A stretch of DNA of 7,484 bases. It comes from Eubacteriales bacterium. GTDB taxonomy: Bacteria; Bacillota; Clostridia; Oscillospirales; CAG-272. Where the stretch lies: NCBI GenBank assembly GCA_028709565.1, contig JAQVWU010000136.1:1-7484 (forward strand), given 5' to 3'. Below the pieces are notes generated by a model that was not told the DNA's origin, did not search any database, and worked only from the letters and a program-made list of their open reading frames with translations. Below, piece after piece: positions 1 to 6,088 of the stretch (within the stretch, counting starts at the first letter, position 1; each line of letters starts with the position of its first letter). Both the position numbers and the translations under genes were made by a program.

Positions 1-667
1 TTTTGGGATTGTTCTCAAGAATCCTTTCCTGCATTTCCATAAGCTCATCGAACTTATACATGTCAGGGTTGGTAAAAGCCCAGTCGGGATGTCCCGACAG
101 TTCCTCGATTCTTTCATTGAACCTGTCCGCGGGCTTGAAGAAAGCAATAGGATCCGCAATGTGGATTAATACCGGCAGGCTCAACTCGGCGGCGGTTTCC
201 CACAATATATTATAACGGGGGTCGTCGGGTCTTAAATATTTCCCGTCTTTGCCTTTGTGGACAAGGCCGAAGGATTTCCAGCATTTTATACCTTTCACTC
301 CGTTTTCCTTTGATCTCTTGAGGGTCTGTTTCACATAGGAATCAAAATCCGCATCATCTGCTTTTTTGACGTCAATCGATGCGAATGTGATGAAAAAATC
401 TCCGAAGGGTTCTGATTTTTTTATAACCCTCTCCTGAATCGTTCCTTCGTGACCGTCAAGATTTCCGGCGCGTCTTATTCCGTACTTCTTCATGAAATCA
501 ACCGCTTTTTCAAGATTGGAATCCGGGGTATCCTCCCTCATGACACTGCCGTAATGACCATGTATGTCTATTACCGGAAATTTTGGGGTATTTGTCATAT
601 GTTCTTCAACCTTCAACTCGCTTGACGGAATATAATCCGACAAATAAATCTGATCCGCTGTTTTCAT
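1..667 (-). CDS. Amidohydrolase family 2 (metal-dependent TIM-barrel hydrolase), 3' end beyond window
   Basis: The frame is open from the ATG at 667 to the window edge and gives 222 residues without a stop, so the C-terminus is missing. Residues 32-38 (VIDIHGH) carry the HxH metal motif at the end of the first barrel strand. GIKCWKS (126-132) and LIHIADP (167-173) fit the later strands, with His169 a likely metal ligand. The stretch around 176-196 (FFKPADRFNERIEEL, then HPDW) is typical of a bacterial subgroup of amidohydrolase-2 proteins. The superfamily includes hydrolases, hydratases and decarboxylases, so the substrate cannot be named. The protein has no signal peptide and is probably cytoplasmic. 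The start is supported by GGAGG at 678-682, 10 nt upstream. The gene follows the mgtC-like gene by 68 nt with no clear promoter between them, so cotranscription is possible. Confidence 0.85.
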   Translation of the reverse strand, partial: MKTADQIYLSDYIPSSELKVEEHMTNTPKFPVIDIHGHYGSVMREDTPDSNLEKAVDFMKKYGIRRAGNLDGHEGTIQERVIKKSEPFGDFFITFASIDVKKADDADFDSYVKQTLKRSKENGVKGIKCWKSFGLVHKGKDGKYLRPDDPRYNILWETAAELSLPVLIHIADPIAFFKPADRFNERIEELSGHPDWAFTNPDMYKFDELMEMQERILENNPK

Positions 668-735
668 ATTGATATAACCTCCAGTATTTTGATATTGTTT
701 GGACTCTTCGGTAATATTGCATGTCCGTAAAATCT

Positions 736-1455
736 TCATAGGATTTCAAGCACAAAGGAAACTCCCTCAATCTTTAATATATCTTCAATGATATTATCCT
801 TGGAATGAGGGGGCTTTTGCTTGCCGTGGTTTATGATAAGTGTCAGTTCCATGCCGATATTGTTTGGGAGTGAACTTCTTGCCGGCTTGACATTCATATC
901 CCTGATAAAATAACAATCGGATTTCATATCTCCCATTATTTTATTCACCCTGCTTATATCAGATATTTCAATATATAACCTGCAGACATTCCTTTTTATA
1001 AGCAGTATGTTTTCAAACCTGTTAAGTATTACAATGGCAATCATGGCTATAATGGCACAAATAACCGCGCCCTCATAAAAGCCCACGCCTGTTGCGAGGC
1101 CTATTGTGGCGGTCGTCCACAAACCGGCGGCGGTGGTAAGACCCGTAATATAGGAATTACCCCTTACAAGTATTGTGCCGGCGCCAAGAAAACCTATTCC
1201 CGATATAACCTGCGCGCCGACACGGAGGGGGTCGGATGAATATCCCAAAGCATCGGTCACATACAAGCCTATCATCGTTGTCATAGCCGAACCCAGGCAG
1301 ACAAGAATATGTGTTCTCAGCCCCGCCGCTCTCCCGCGACGTTCACGCTCAATACCAATCAGGCCGCTGAGGATAAATGCCAATACAAGCCTGAGAATAA
1401 CGGTTTCCACGCTCAGCTGTCTTAAACTATAGGGCAGATCCAATAATTTGTCCAT
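736..1455 (-). CDS. MgtC/SapB family inner-membrane protein
   Basis: This 239-residue protein has the two MgtC/SapB hallmarks: GLIGIERERRGRAAGLRT (residues 31-48) and RVGAQVISGIGFLGAGTI (78-95). GLTTAAGLWTTATIGLATG (105-123) and further hydrophobic helices to about residue 145 follow. The N-terminal half is thus a compact multi-helix membrane domain. Residues 155-239 form a soluble C-terminal domain, which is ACT-like in this family. Family members are linked to growth at low magnesium and, in some pathogens, to inhibition of ATP synthase; the role here is unknown. The length is normal. A GTG start at 1479 is possible, but the ATG at 1455 is preferred because AGAGGTG sits just upstream of it. 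The promoter at 1578-1607 gives a leader of about 115 nt. Confidence 0.92.
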   Translation of the reverse strand: MDKLLDLPYSLRQLSVETVILRLVLAFILSGLIGIERERRGRAAGLRTHILVCLGSAMTTMIGLYVTDALGYSSDPLRVGAQVISGIGFLGAGTILVRGNSYITGLTTAAGLWTTATIGLATGVGFYEGAVICAIIAMIAIVILNRFENILLIKRNVCRLYIEISDISRVNKIMGDMKSDCYFIRDMNVKPARSSLPNNIGMELTLIINHGKQKPPHSKDNIIEDILKIEGVSFVLEIL

Positions 1456-1459
1456 TAAG

Positions 1460-1466
1460 CACCTCT
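1460..1466 (-). promoter_or_regulatory. Ribosome binding site deciding the mgtC-like start
   Basis: AGAGGTG on the minus strand lies 4 nt before the ATG at 1455 (6 nt from the AGAGG core). It favours this ATG over the in-frame GTG at 1479, which would place this site inside the coding region. Confidence 0.65.
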
Positions 1467-1577
1467 CATTCCTCAACACACAACCCGACCACTCGCGGAC
1501 GCTGACATTTAACTCAACCGCTTAACTATTAAAAATCGCTATTATGGACTTATTTCTTAAAACATAAAATATAATAT

Positions 1578-1607
1578 ATTATATCATTTTTGTTACCATA
1601 ATTGCAA
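1578..1607 (-). promoter_or_regulatory. SigA-type promoter of the mgtC-like gene
   Basis: On the minus strand, TTGCAA (1602-1607) and a perfect TATAAT (1578-1583) are separated by 18 nt. The -10 box is preceded by TGA, which makes an extended -10. The predicted transcription start is near 1571. Confidence 0.7.
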
Positions 1608-1770
1608 GACTATAAATGAGATATTACGACTGCGTGACCGGAAGCAAAAGCTGCAGGTTGAAAACGCTAATCGTGATGAATTAATCCTATAACAGCTTCA
1701 AATATTGGGAAAACCTTGCTTTTGCATACCCTTTAAACATATTATATGATTTATGCAGTGACTTTATCAT

Positions 1771-3204
1771 TTACTCCTTCCCATTCCAGCAATAAGTACA
1801 CAACCTGCATTTGTCTATGCCGACCGAACGAAGCATACTGTGCAGGGAATGATATTTTAATGTTGTAAAATTAAGTTCCTTGCGTATATCTTCAACCATA
1901 TTACGATACTGCTTCGACTCGGGGTCGGCGTATGGGGCGAGACGGCTGTCGCCGATCGAATCGGCGACTTCGAGCTTTATTATGGATTTTCTTGTAATAG
2001 CTTCGTTTTCTATCAACGACCGGGTAAAGTTAAGGTATTTACAATCGTATAATATGGGCGGGCAGGCAATACGCCCGTGGAGTTCCTTAGCTCCGTATGA
2101 AAACAGCTCGTCCATCATCCCCCGCAATTGTGTTCCCCTTACTATCGAATCTTCTACAAACAGCAGTTTTTTGTTTTTTATCAAGGCGCTTATCGGAATA
2201 AGCTTCATACGGGCGATCAGATTTCGTATGCTCTGGTCTTTTGGGGTAAAACTGCGGGGCCATGTGGGGGTGTATTTAATAAGGGGCCGGGCAAAGGGTA
2301 TTTTCGACTGATTTGCGTATCCTATGGCGTGGGGAGTGCCGGAATCGGGAATGCCCGCAATATAATCGGCCTTAACGCCCGTCCCGTCCGCAATGTCCTG
2401 AGTTGCCATGCTCTGACCGCATTTATACCGCATTTCCTCGACATTTACACCTTCATAGTCGGAAGTGGGGAAGCCGTAATACAGCCATAAGAAGGTGCAC
2501 ATTTTCATTTTATCAAGCGGCCCCGACACAGATGTCATTTTATCCGGTGTAATAAAGACAATCTCTCCGGGGCCTAGTTCATGGCAGGTTTTATATCCGA
2601 GATTTATATATGAAAAAGACTCAAAGCTGGCGCAATAACCGTCCTCACCGTTATCTTTTTCCCCGACAAACAAGGGGGTTCTCCCCAATCTGTCACGGGC
2701 AGCATATAATCCTCCGTCGGCGGATATGAGCATTGTCATGGAACCTTCTATTTTACGCTGGGCATATTTAATACCGTCGGGGATGTTGTCTTTGCGGCAT
2801 ATTAATGACGCCACAAGTTCTGTATCATTAATACTCCCGCCGCTTATTTCGAAAAAATATACGTTGTTTTCGGATGTCAACTGCCGGGCAAGTTCGTCTT
2901 TGTTGTTTATCCGGCCAACCGTGACCACGGCAAAGGTTCCGATCCGGGAATTTATAATTATCGGCTGAAGGTTGCTGTCGCTGATACACCCGATACCCAT
3001 AAAACCTTTCATTTCCGGTATATCGGACTCGAATTTCGTCCTAAAGGGCGCGTTTTCAATGTTGTGTATAACGCGGGTATACTGTTTTCCGTCAAAAACC
3101 GCCATACCACCCCATCTGGTTCCGAGATGGGAATGATAGTCCGTCCCAAAAAACAAATCCGTCACACATTCATTGTTTGAACATATCCCAAATACTCCGC
3201 CCAC
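1771..3204 (-). CDS. PurF-like amidophosphoribosyltransferase homologue with degenerate glutaminase site
   Basis: This 477-residue protein has the class-II glutamine amidotransferase plus phosphoribosyltransferase layout of PurF, which makes phosphoribosylamine from PRPP and glutamine. The C-terminal half is well kept: GIPDSGTPHAIGYA (284-297), RMKLIP (332-337) and the PRPP loop LFVEDSIVRGTQ (348-359). Cys236, Cys388 and the terminal CRLCTYCWNGK (466-476) match the places of the B. subtilis-type 4Fe-4S ligands. The glutaminase half is not. The protein begins MGGVFG instead of Met-Cys, the usual HVRY is GIGCIS (70-75), and HNGN is TVGR (95-98). Only Gly97 and Asp127 remain. An in-frame TGA two codons before the GTG start rules out an upstream Cys start. 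The PRPP flexible-loop region (YTPTWPRSF) also departs from the usual form. No pur gene is adjacent. An ammonia-dependent or different phosphoribosyl transfer is inferred. I recall similar Cys-less paralogues in anaerobes but cannot check this here. Confidence 0.88.
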   Translation of the reverse strand: MGGVFGICSNNECVTDLFFGTDYHSHLGTRWGGMAVFDGKQYTRVIHNIENAPFRTKFESDIPEMKGFMGIGCISDSNLQPIIINSRIGTFAVVTVGRINNKDELARQLTSENNVYFFEISGGSINDTELVASLICRKDNIPDGIKYAQRKIEGSMTMLISADGGLYAARDRLGRTPLFVGEKDNGEDGYCASFESFSYINLGYKTCHELGPGEIVFITPDKMTSVSGPLDKMKMCTFLWLYYGFPTSDYEGVNVEEMRYKCGQSMATQDIADGTGVKADYIAGIPDSGTPHAIGYANQSKIPFARPLIKYTPTWPRSFTPKDQSIRNLIARMKLIPISALIKNKKLLFVEDSIVRGTQLRGMMDELFSYGAKELHGRIACPPILYDCKYLNFTRSLIENEAITRKSIIKLEVADSIGDSRLAPYADPESKQYRNMVEDIRKELNFTTLKYHSLHSMLRSVGIDKCRLCTYCWNGKE

Positions 3205-3237
3205 TGCCGCTCACAACCCCTCTTCAAAGTTTAGTTA

Positions 3238-3246
3238 ATTATATCA
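3238..3246 (-). promoter_or_regulatory. Extended -10 promoter of the PurF-like gene
   Basis: The minus strand reads TGATATAAT here, a perfect -10 with the TGn extension. No good -35 box lies 16-18 nt upstream. The start point would be near 3231, about 27 nt before the GTG. The sequence just upstream (ACGCGAAACGGGT) loosely resembles half of an enterobacterial PurR site but is not palindromic, so I do not call an operator. Confidence 0.55.
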
Positions 3247-3383
3247 TACCCGTTTCGCGTCCGCATCCAACCGTACCATTTTATTTTTTCATAACTTTGA
3301 CCTATATTTTTTGCCTTTTATGACCTCCTTCTTGGCCCTCTATAACATTACTTCGGTGCTGTTTTTCGATCTGCACCTAATGT

Positions 3384-4178
3384 TTATGTTAGCGGGATAT
3401 TAGCTAACAATTCGCGGTATAGTTGCTCCGTATTTTCACTGTTACGGAAACTTATATATACATCTTTCTTATCAATCCGTTCAATCTTTATTGTAGGAGA
3501 TGATTTCGATTGAACAAAGAGTAAAATCGCACCCAGGGTATCTGATTTAAAATTGCCTTTCAGGGCTCCTCCGATACCCCCATAACCATTGGTTCTTGTG
3601 CCGATACCGATATCGCGCACGCTATTATCGATAAGAGATATTTCAGCAATTTCAGAGAAGCCAATATCCAATCCATACATGGCTTTTATTTGTATGCGGT
3701 CATCAAGTATACCTACATCAGGGTCTTTTTCACCATAATAAAACAACGCTCCTACCACAATAAGAATAATTGCAGAAATAGAAATTATAGCGATAATGAC
3801 CGCTTTTGGTGTCTTTGATGTTGAATCATTGGTTTTATATATAACCGATGTGCTTCTGTATTTGTTATAAATACGATTATATGCAACAATTAAGACAACA
3901 ATTCCGGGGACGCATATAATCACTAATAAAACAACACCTGTTTTAATGCTGAAAAGTGATAATATACCTGTCACAACCATACAAGCGGTGTAAATTGCCC
4001 ACATTATACCGTTCGCGCGGTTGTATGAGGGAATATCCGCTATCTCTTCAAGTCTTACGGTACTTCCTGACCAAAAGTGCATCGGATCTTTACGTTTGAA
4101 TGCCCAGAGAGCGATTGCCCCAAAAACCAATGCACACAGCCAGCATACAGCGGCAAATATGACATTCGCAAACGACAT
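3384..4178 (-). CDS. Four-helix membrane protein with C-terminal PH-like domain, function unknown
   Basis: This 264-residue protein has predicted transmembrane segments at about residues 3-25, 57-76, 79-100 and 126-148. A soluble domain of about 115 residues follows. Between helices 1 and 2, HFWSGSTVRLEEIADIPSYN (34-53) resembles a segment I associate with small uncharacterised Firmicute membrane proteins. The C-terminal part is strand-rich and ends in a helix (NTEQLYRELLANI). It also contains DIGIGTRTNGYGGIGG (189-204). This arrangement suggests a bacterial PH-like domain, but that is a judgement from pattern, not a family match. No enzyme motif is visible. A TTG at 4208 would add ten residues; the ATG at 4178 is preferred because a good ribosome binding site precedes it. 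The gene is flanked by its own 5' gap and the PurF-like gene 179 nt downstream. Confidence 0.8.
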   Translation of the reverse strand: MSFANVIFAAVCWLCALVFGAIALWAFKRKDPMHFWSGSTVRLEEIADIPSYNRANGIMWAIYTACMVVTGILSLFSIKTGVVLLVIICVPGIVVLIVAYNRIYNKYRSTSVIYKTNDSTSKTPKAVIIAIISISAIILIVVGALFYYGEKDPDVGILDDRIQIKAMYGLDIGFSEIAEISLIDNSVRDIGIGTRTNGYGGIGGALKGNFKSDTLGAILLFVQSKSSPTIKIERIDKKDVYISFRNSENTEQLYRELLANIPLT

Positions 4179-4184
4179 TTGTTT

Positions 4185-4192
4185 CCGCCTTT
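4185..4192 (-). promoter_or_regulatory. Ribosome binding site deciding the membrane-protein start
   Basis: AAAGGCGG on the minus strand lies 6 nt before the ATG at 4178. The alternative TTG at 4208 has no comparable site. Confidence 0.55.
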
Positions 4193-4243
4193 CCGATAAT
4201 ACAAACAATCAGCATATATATCGACTAAAACCATATTTCGTAA

Positions 4244-4268
4244 CAATAACAGGGTTCCCCTATTATCA
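4244..4268 (-). terminator. Hairpin at the natural stop of the butyrate kinase relic, possible terminator
   Basis: On the minus strand ATAATAGGG pairs with CCCTGTTAT around a GAA loop. This is a 9-bp stem with one G-T wobble, and two further wobble pairs reach into the TGA at 4266-4268. The following sequence is T-rich but not a clean T run (TGTTACG). It fits the old terminator of the intact butyrate kinase gene. Confidence 0.4.
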
Positions 4269-4649
4269 TAAATACTCAGCAACGGGTTCTTCACCCTTCA
4301 GAACTCTCAGAACGCCTGACATCTAAGAATACATCTCATCTTCTCCGGGGTAGACATAAACCGGCGCAATTAAATCGATTCTGTTTTTTATCGGACCTGT
4401 AAACCTGGTCGAATAAGCAAGTCCGCCTGTGAGAATCACACCGTCTGCTCTCCCCTCAAGTCTTGCAATCATCGCCCCGATTTCCTTGCAGACCTGATAT
4501 GCCATTGAATCCACGACCAAAGTTGAGAATTCATCTCCGTGGTTTATCATTCTTTGTGCGGCCACCAGGTCGTTTGTTCCGAGATAACCCTGTATACCGC
4601 CATTCTTGGTAACACAGGTTATCATCTCTTCCTCGGTATACGTTTCTCC
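4266..4649 (-). pseudogene. buk: Butyrate kinase pseudogene, C-terminal third with internal amber codon
   Basis: Butyrate kinase makes butyrate and ATP from butyryl phosphate and ADP, and is normally about 355 residues. This stretch encodes only about 127 codons of its C-terminal end. Recognisable motifs are YTEEEM, GYLGTND, AYQVCKEIGAMIA, VILTGGLAYS, and IAPVYVYPGEDEM. The frame then meets TAG (4323-4325) and continues without shift as MSGVLRVLKGEEPVAEYL to TGA (4266-4268). That tail is the normal end of the family, and the TAG stands where a Leu is usual, one base from TTG. At the 5' side, GETYTEEE lies upstream of the first ATG (4625) and directly follows an in-frame TAA (4650-4652). The nucleotide-binding N-terminal two thirds are absent. 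A 100-residue product from 4625 is conceivable but would not be a kinase. No phosphotransbutyrylase gene is nearby. Confidence 0.88.
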
Positions 4650-4667
4650 TTAACATTTGTCGGTTAT

Positions 4668-4696
4668 AGTGTACCACATTTTTCCTTTAGGCGCAA
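4668..4696 (-). promoter_or_regulatory. Possible promoter before the butyrate kinase relic
   Basis: TTGCGC (4691-4696) and TACACT (4668-4673) on the minus strand are 17 nt apart, and TGG precedes the -10 box. An AAGGAG (4646-4651) follows but no start codon lies at proper distance; the next ATG is 20 nt further on. A promoter plus ribosome binding site may have been joined to the relic by a deletion. The region 4697-4834 shows no recognisable gene. Confidence 0.3.
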
Positions 4697-4801
4697 GGAG
4701 ATGTTGTATCTTTTCCCAACAAAAAGCACGTATAAAATGGTTTACCAAGAGATAATTCTGTCTTATGTAAAAAAACAGAGCGCGCATATTATTCGGTATG
4801 A

Positions 4802-4815
4802 AAACCTTTCGGTTT
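4802..4815 (-). repeat. Small GAAA-tetraloop hairpin
   Basis: The minus strand reads AAACC-GAAA-GGTTT followed by TC. The 5-bp stem closed by a stable GNRA loop lies about 125 nt beyond the isomerase stop. It could help end that transcript, but the stem is short. Confidence 0.25.
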
Positions 4816-4834
4816 AATTTCCATCTTCCCATAA

Positions 4835-4877
4835 ATACTCCCCCTATCGTAGTCTGTGCCTACTCTAAGGGGAGTAT
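4835..4877. repeat. Inverted repeat with nested second stem
   Basis: ATACTCCCC (4835-4843) and GGGGAGTAT (4869-4877) form a perfect 9-bp stem around a 25-nt loop. Inside the loop, GTAG (4849-4852) pairs with CTAC (4860-4863) around TCTGTGC. It sits between the isomerase stop (4939) and the butyrate kinase relic. No T run follows on either strand, so it is not a standard intrinsic terminator. It may be an RNA structure, a protein site or the remains of a small palindromic element. Confidence 0.5.
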
Positions 4878-4938
4878 ATTACTGTATCGGATTGTGCGTT
4901 TCTTTTTTACCTGAATCCGGAGATTTGGGTCTGTTTGT

Positions 4939-5838
4939 TTATTTCATTCCGCGTATTCCGCGTTCGGCGTCTGATTCCTTATCCATGTATATGATAAGGT
5001 TCTTATATCCGGCTTCGATGGCATACAGGCAATCCTCGACGCCCTCAAACTCAAGGGAAACAACCCCGTCATACATAGCTTCACGCAGAATTTGGAAGGT
5101 CTGCGGGAAAGAGATAATACCGTGGCCCGCGATAGTTCCGCGTATGTAGTTTCCGTGGCTTGTGCGCCCCCATCCCATACCCGGATCGGTGACGTTGCCC
5201 GGCTTGAACAGGAAGTCTTTGGCGTGGACGTGCATACAATAGGGAGCCATAATCAGGACTCCGTCCAGCGGATCTGCGTCAACACATACATTGTTGCCGA
5301 TATCGACAAGAATTCCATAGTTTTCATGATTAACCGCGCGGACAAGCTCTTCCATGCGGCTGCCTTCCTGGAACATACGGCCGTGGTTTTCGCTCATCGT
5401 CCTGATACCGAGCGACGCGGCATATTCCGCAACGTCGCGAATGGGGGGAACGATAACTTCAAGGGCGTCTCTCCAGTTTTTGCGGCGCGGGTCGGTAAAG
5501 CGCCATGCATGGTCATGGCGTACTCCGTATGCGCCAAGTACTTTAGCGACGTCTATCTGACGCTTAATGCGCTCAGCTTCCGCCCAGGGATCTCCGCCCG
5601 AGCCCAGCAAAAAGTCGGCACCCGGCGAATACTGAGTGATTTCAATATCAACTTCCTTGCATCTGTCGGCGATTTTCTGCGCGAATTCCATTATATCCAT
5701 TCCCTCAGGTGTGGGAAGATCAATAAACTCCATCGCGACATAACCTATTTCTTTAGCTTTTGCGAATATATCCATGAATTGGATCTCGCCTTTGTTGATG
5801 GCGCGATTAAAACTATACGCGCTGACACCTAACCTCAT
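4939..5838 (-). CDS. Sugar phosphate isomerase/epimerase (xylose-isomerase-like TIM barrel)
   Basis: This 299-residue protein has the normal length of the AP-endonuclease-2/xylose-isomerase-like superfamily, cytoplasmic enzymes that isomerise or epimerise sugars, inositols or related polyols through a bound divalent metal. The start MRLGVSAYSF is the typical first barrel strand. Likely metal ligands occur in order: Glu150 in SENHG, Asp179 in LVDIGN, His203 in HVHAKD, and Glu263 or Glu265 in SLEFEG. RHDHAW (107-112) is a likely substrate-contact strand. The substrate cannot be told from the sequence. The ATG at 5838 is supported by GGAGG 8 nt upstream. The gene has its own strong promoter, overlapped by a dyad that suggests a repressor. 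It stands alone: the gene upstream ends 250 nt before it and a pseudogene lies downstream. Confidence 0.9.
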   Translation of the reverse strand: MRLGVSAYSFNRAINKGEIQFMDIFAKAKEIGYVAMEFIDLPTPEGMDIMEFAQKIADRCKEVDIEITQYSPGADFLLGSGGDPWAEAERIKRQIDVAKVLGAYGVRHDHAWRFTDPRRKNWRDALEVIVPPIRDVAEYAASLGIRTMSENHGRMFQEGSRMEELVRAVNHENYGILVDIGNNVCVDADPLDGVLIMAPYCMHVHAKDFLFKPGNVTDPGMGWGRTSHGNYIRGTIAGHGIISFPQTFQILREAMYDGVVSLEFEGVEDCLYAIEAGYKNLIIYMDKESDAERGIRGMK

Positions 5839-5880
5839 ACCGATTACCTCCGTTAATATGAATTTAATTTAACAGCAAGC

Positions 5881-5898
5881 TATTATGCCTACATAATA
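5881..5898. promoter_or_regulatory. Operator-like perfect dyad over the isomerase promoter
   Basis: TATTATG-CCTA-CATAATA has 7-bp perfect arms and a 4-nt centre. It covers the -10 box (5893-5898) and the predicted transcription start, the usual place for a repressor to block RNA polymerase. The family of the regulator cannot be told. In RNA only part of it would be transcribed, so a DNA role is more likely than a hairpin. Confidence 0.5.
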
Positions 5899-5922
5899 TC
5901 ATTTCAGCAAGTGTTTTGTCAA
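5893..5922 (-). promoter_or_regulatory. SigA-type promoter of the isomerase gene
   Basis: A perfect TTGACA (5917-5922) and TATTAT (5893-5898) on the minus strand are 18 nt apart, with TGA directly before the -10 box. Start near 5886 and a leader of about 48 nt. This is the strongest promoter in the window. Confidence 0.78.
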
Positions 5923-6088
5923 GCCGGTTTGTAAGTATAATAATAACGGGAAAACTGCAGTAATAAATGACAGGCTTCTTCGGAGCAATCTCTTTGTTCA
6001 ACTGTGAAGTATTTACATGGTTATTGGTTTAAGCGACTTTTCTGCTTTTACCGCTGCGGGACTTTCATACGTTCATTGTAATTATCTA

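Larger units (their letters stand above)
1456..1770 (-). other. Intergenic region and mgtC-like 5' leader
   Basis: These 315 nt separate the PurF-like stop from the mgtC-like start. They hold the mgtC-like promoter (1578-1607) and a transcribed leader of about 115 nt. The leader contains AGTTAA twice with a 13-nt period (about 1510-1530) and an 11-codon ORF (1473-1508, peptide MSASASGRVVC) whose stop lies 18 nt before the mgtC-like ATG. The ORF has no convincing ribosome binding site. I do not recognise an M-box or other magnesium riboswitch, and the leader seems too short for one. I see no strong intrinsic terminator for the PurF-like gene in 1608-1770. Confidence 0.5.

Noticed and set aside
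1456..1571. Magnesium riboswitch before the mgtC-like gene
   Set aside because: The leader is shorter than a typical M-box and I recognise none of its conserved blocks.
3247..3270. Possible PurR-type operator before the PurF-like gene
   Set aside because: Similarity to the enterobacterial half-site is loose, there is no palindrome, and Gram-positive PurBox sequence is not seen.
3321..3330. Perfect AAGGAGGT on the minus strand between the membrane and PurF-like genes
   Set aside because: No start codon follows at proper distance; the nearest ATG gives a three-codon frame. Probably chance or a relic.
3355..3377. GGTGC/GCACC hairpin just after the membrane-protein stop
   Set aside because: Only 5 bp with a 13-nt loop and no T run in the direction of transcription, so too weak to call a terminator.
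4539..4817. Plus-strand open frame of 92 codons across the butyrate kinase relic
   Set aside because: It runs antisense to clear butyrate kinase residues, has no good ribosome binding site and resembles no family.
4650..4832. Minus-strand 60-codon frame (starting MGRWKLNRKV) just upstream of the relic
   Set aside because: It ends at the TAA next to the relic. Only its last few residues (DKC) could loosely match butyrate kinase, the rest is AT-rich without family signs, and it overlaps the likely promoter.
5092..5832. Plus-strand 246-codon frame
   Set aside because: It is the complement of the isomerase gene, whose protein has clear family motifs, promoter and ribosome site.
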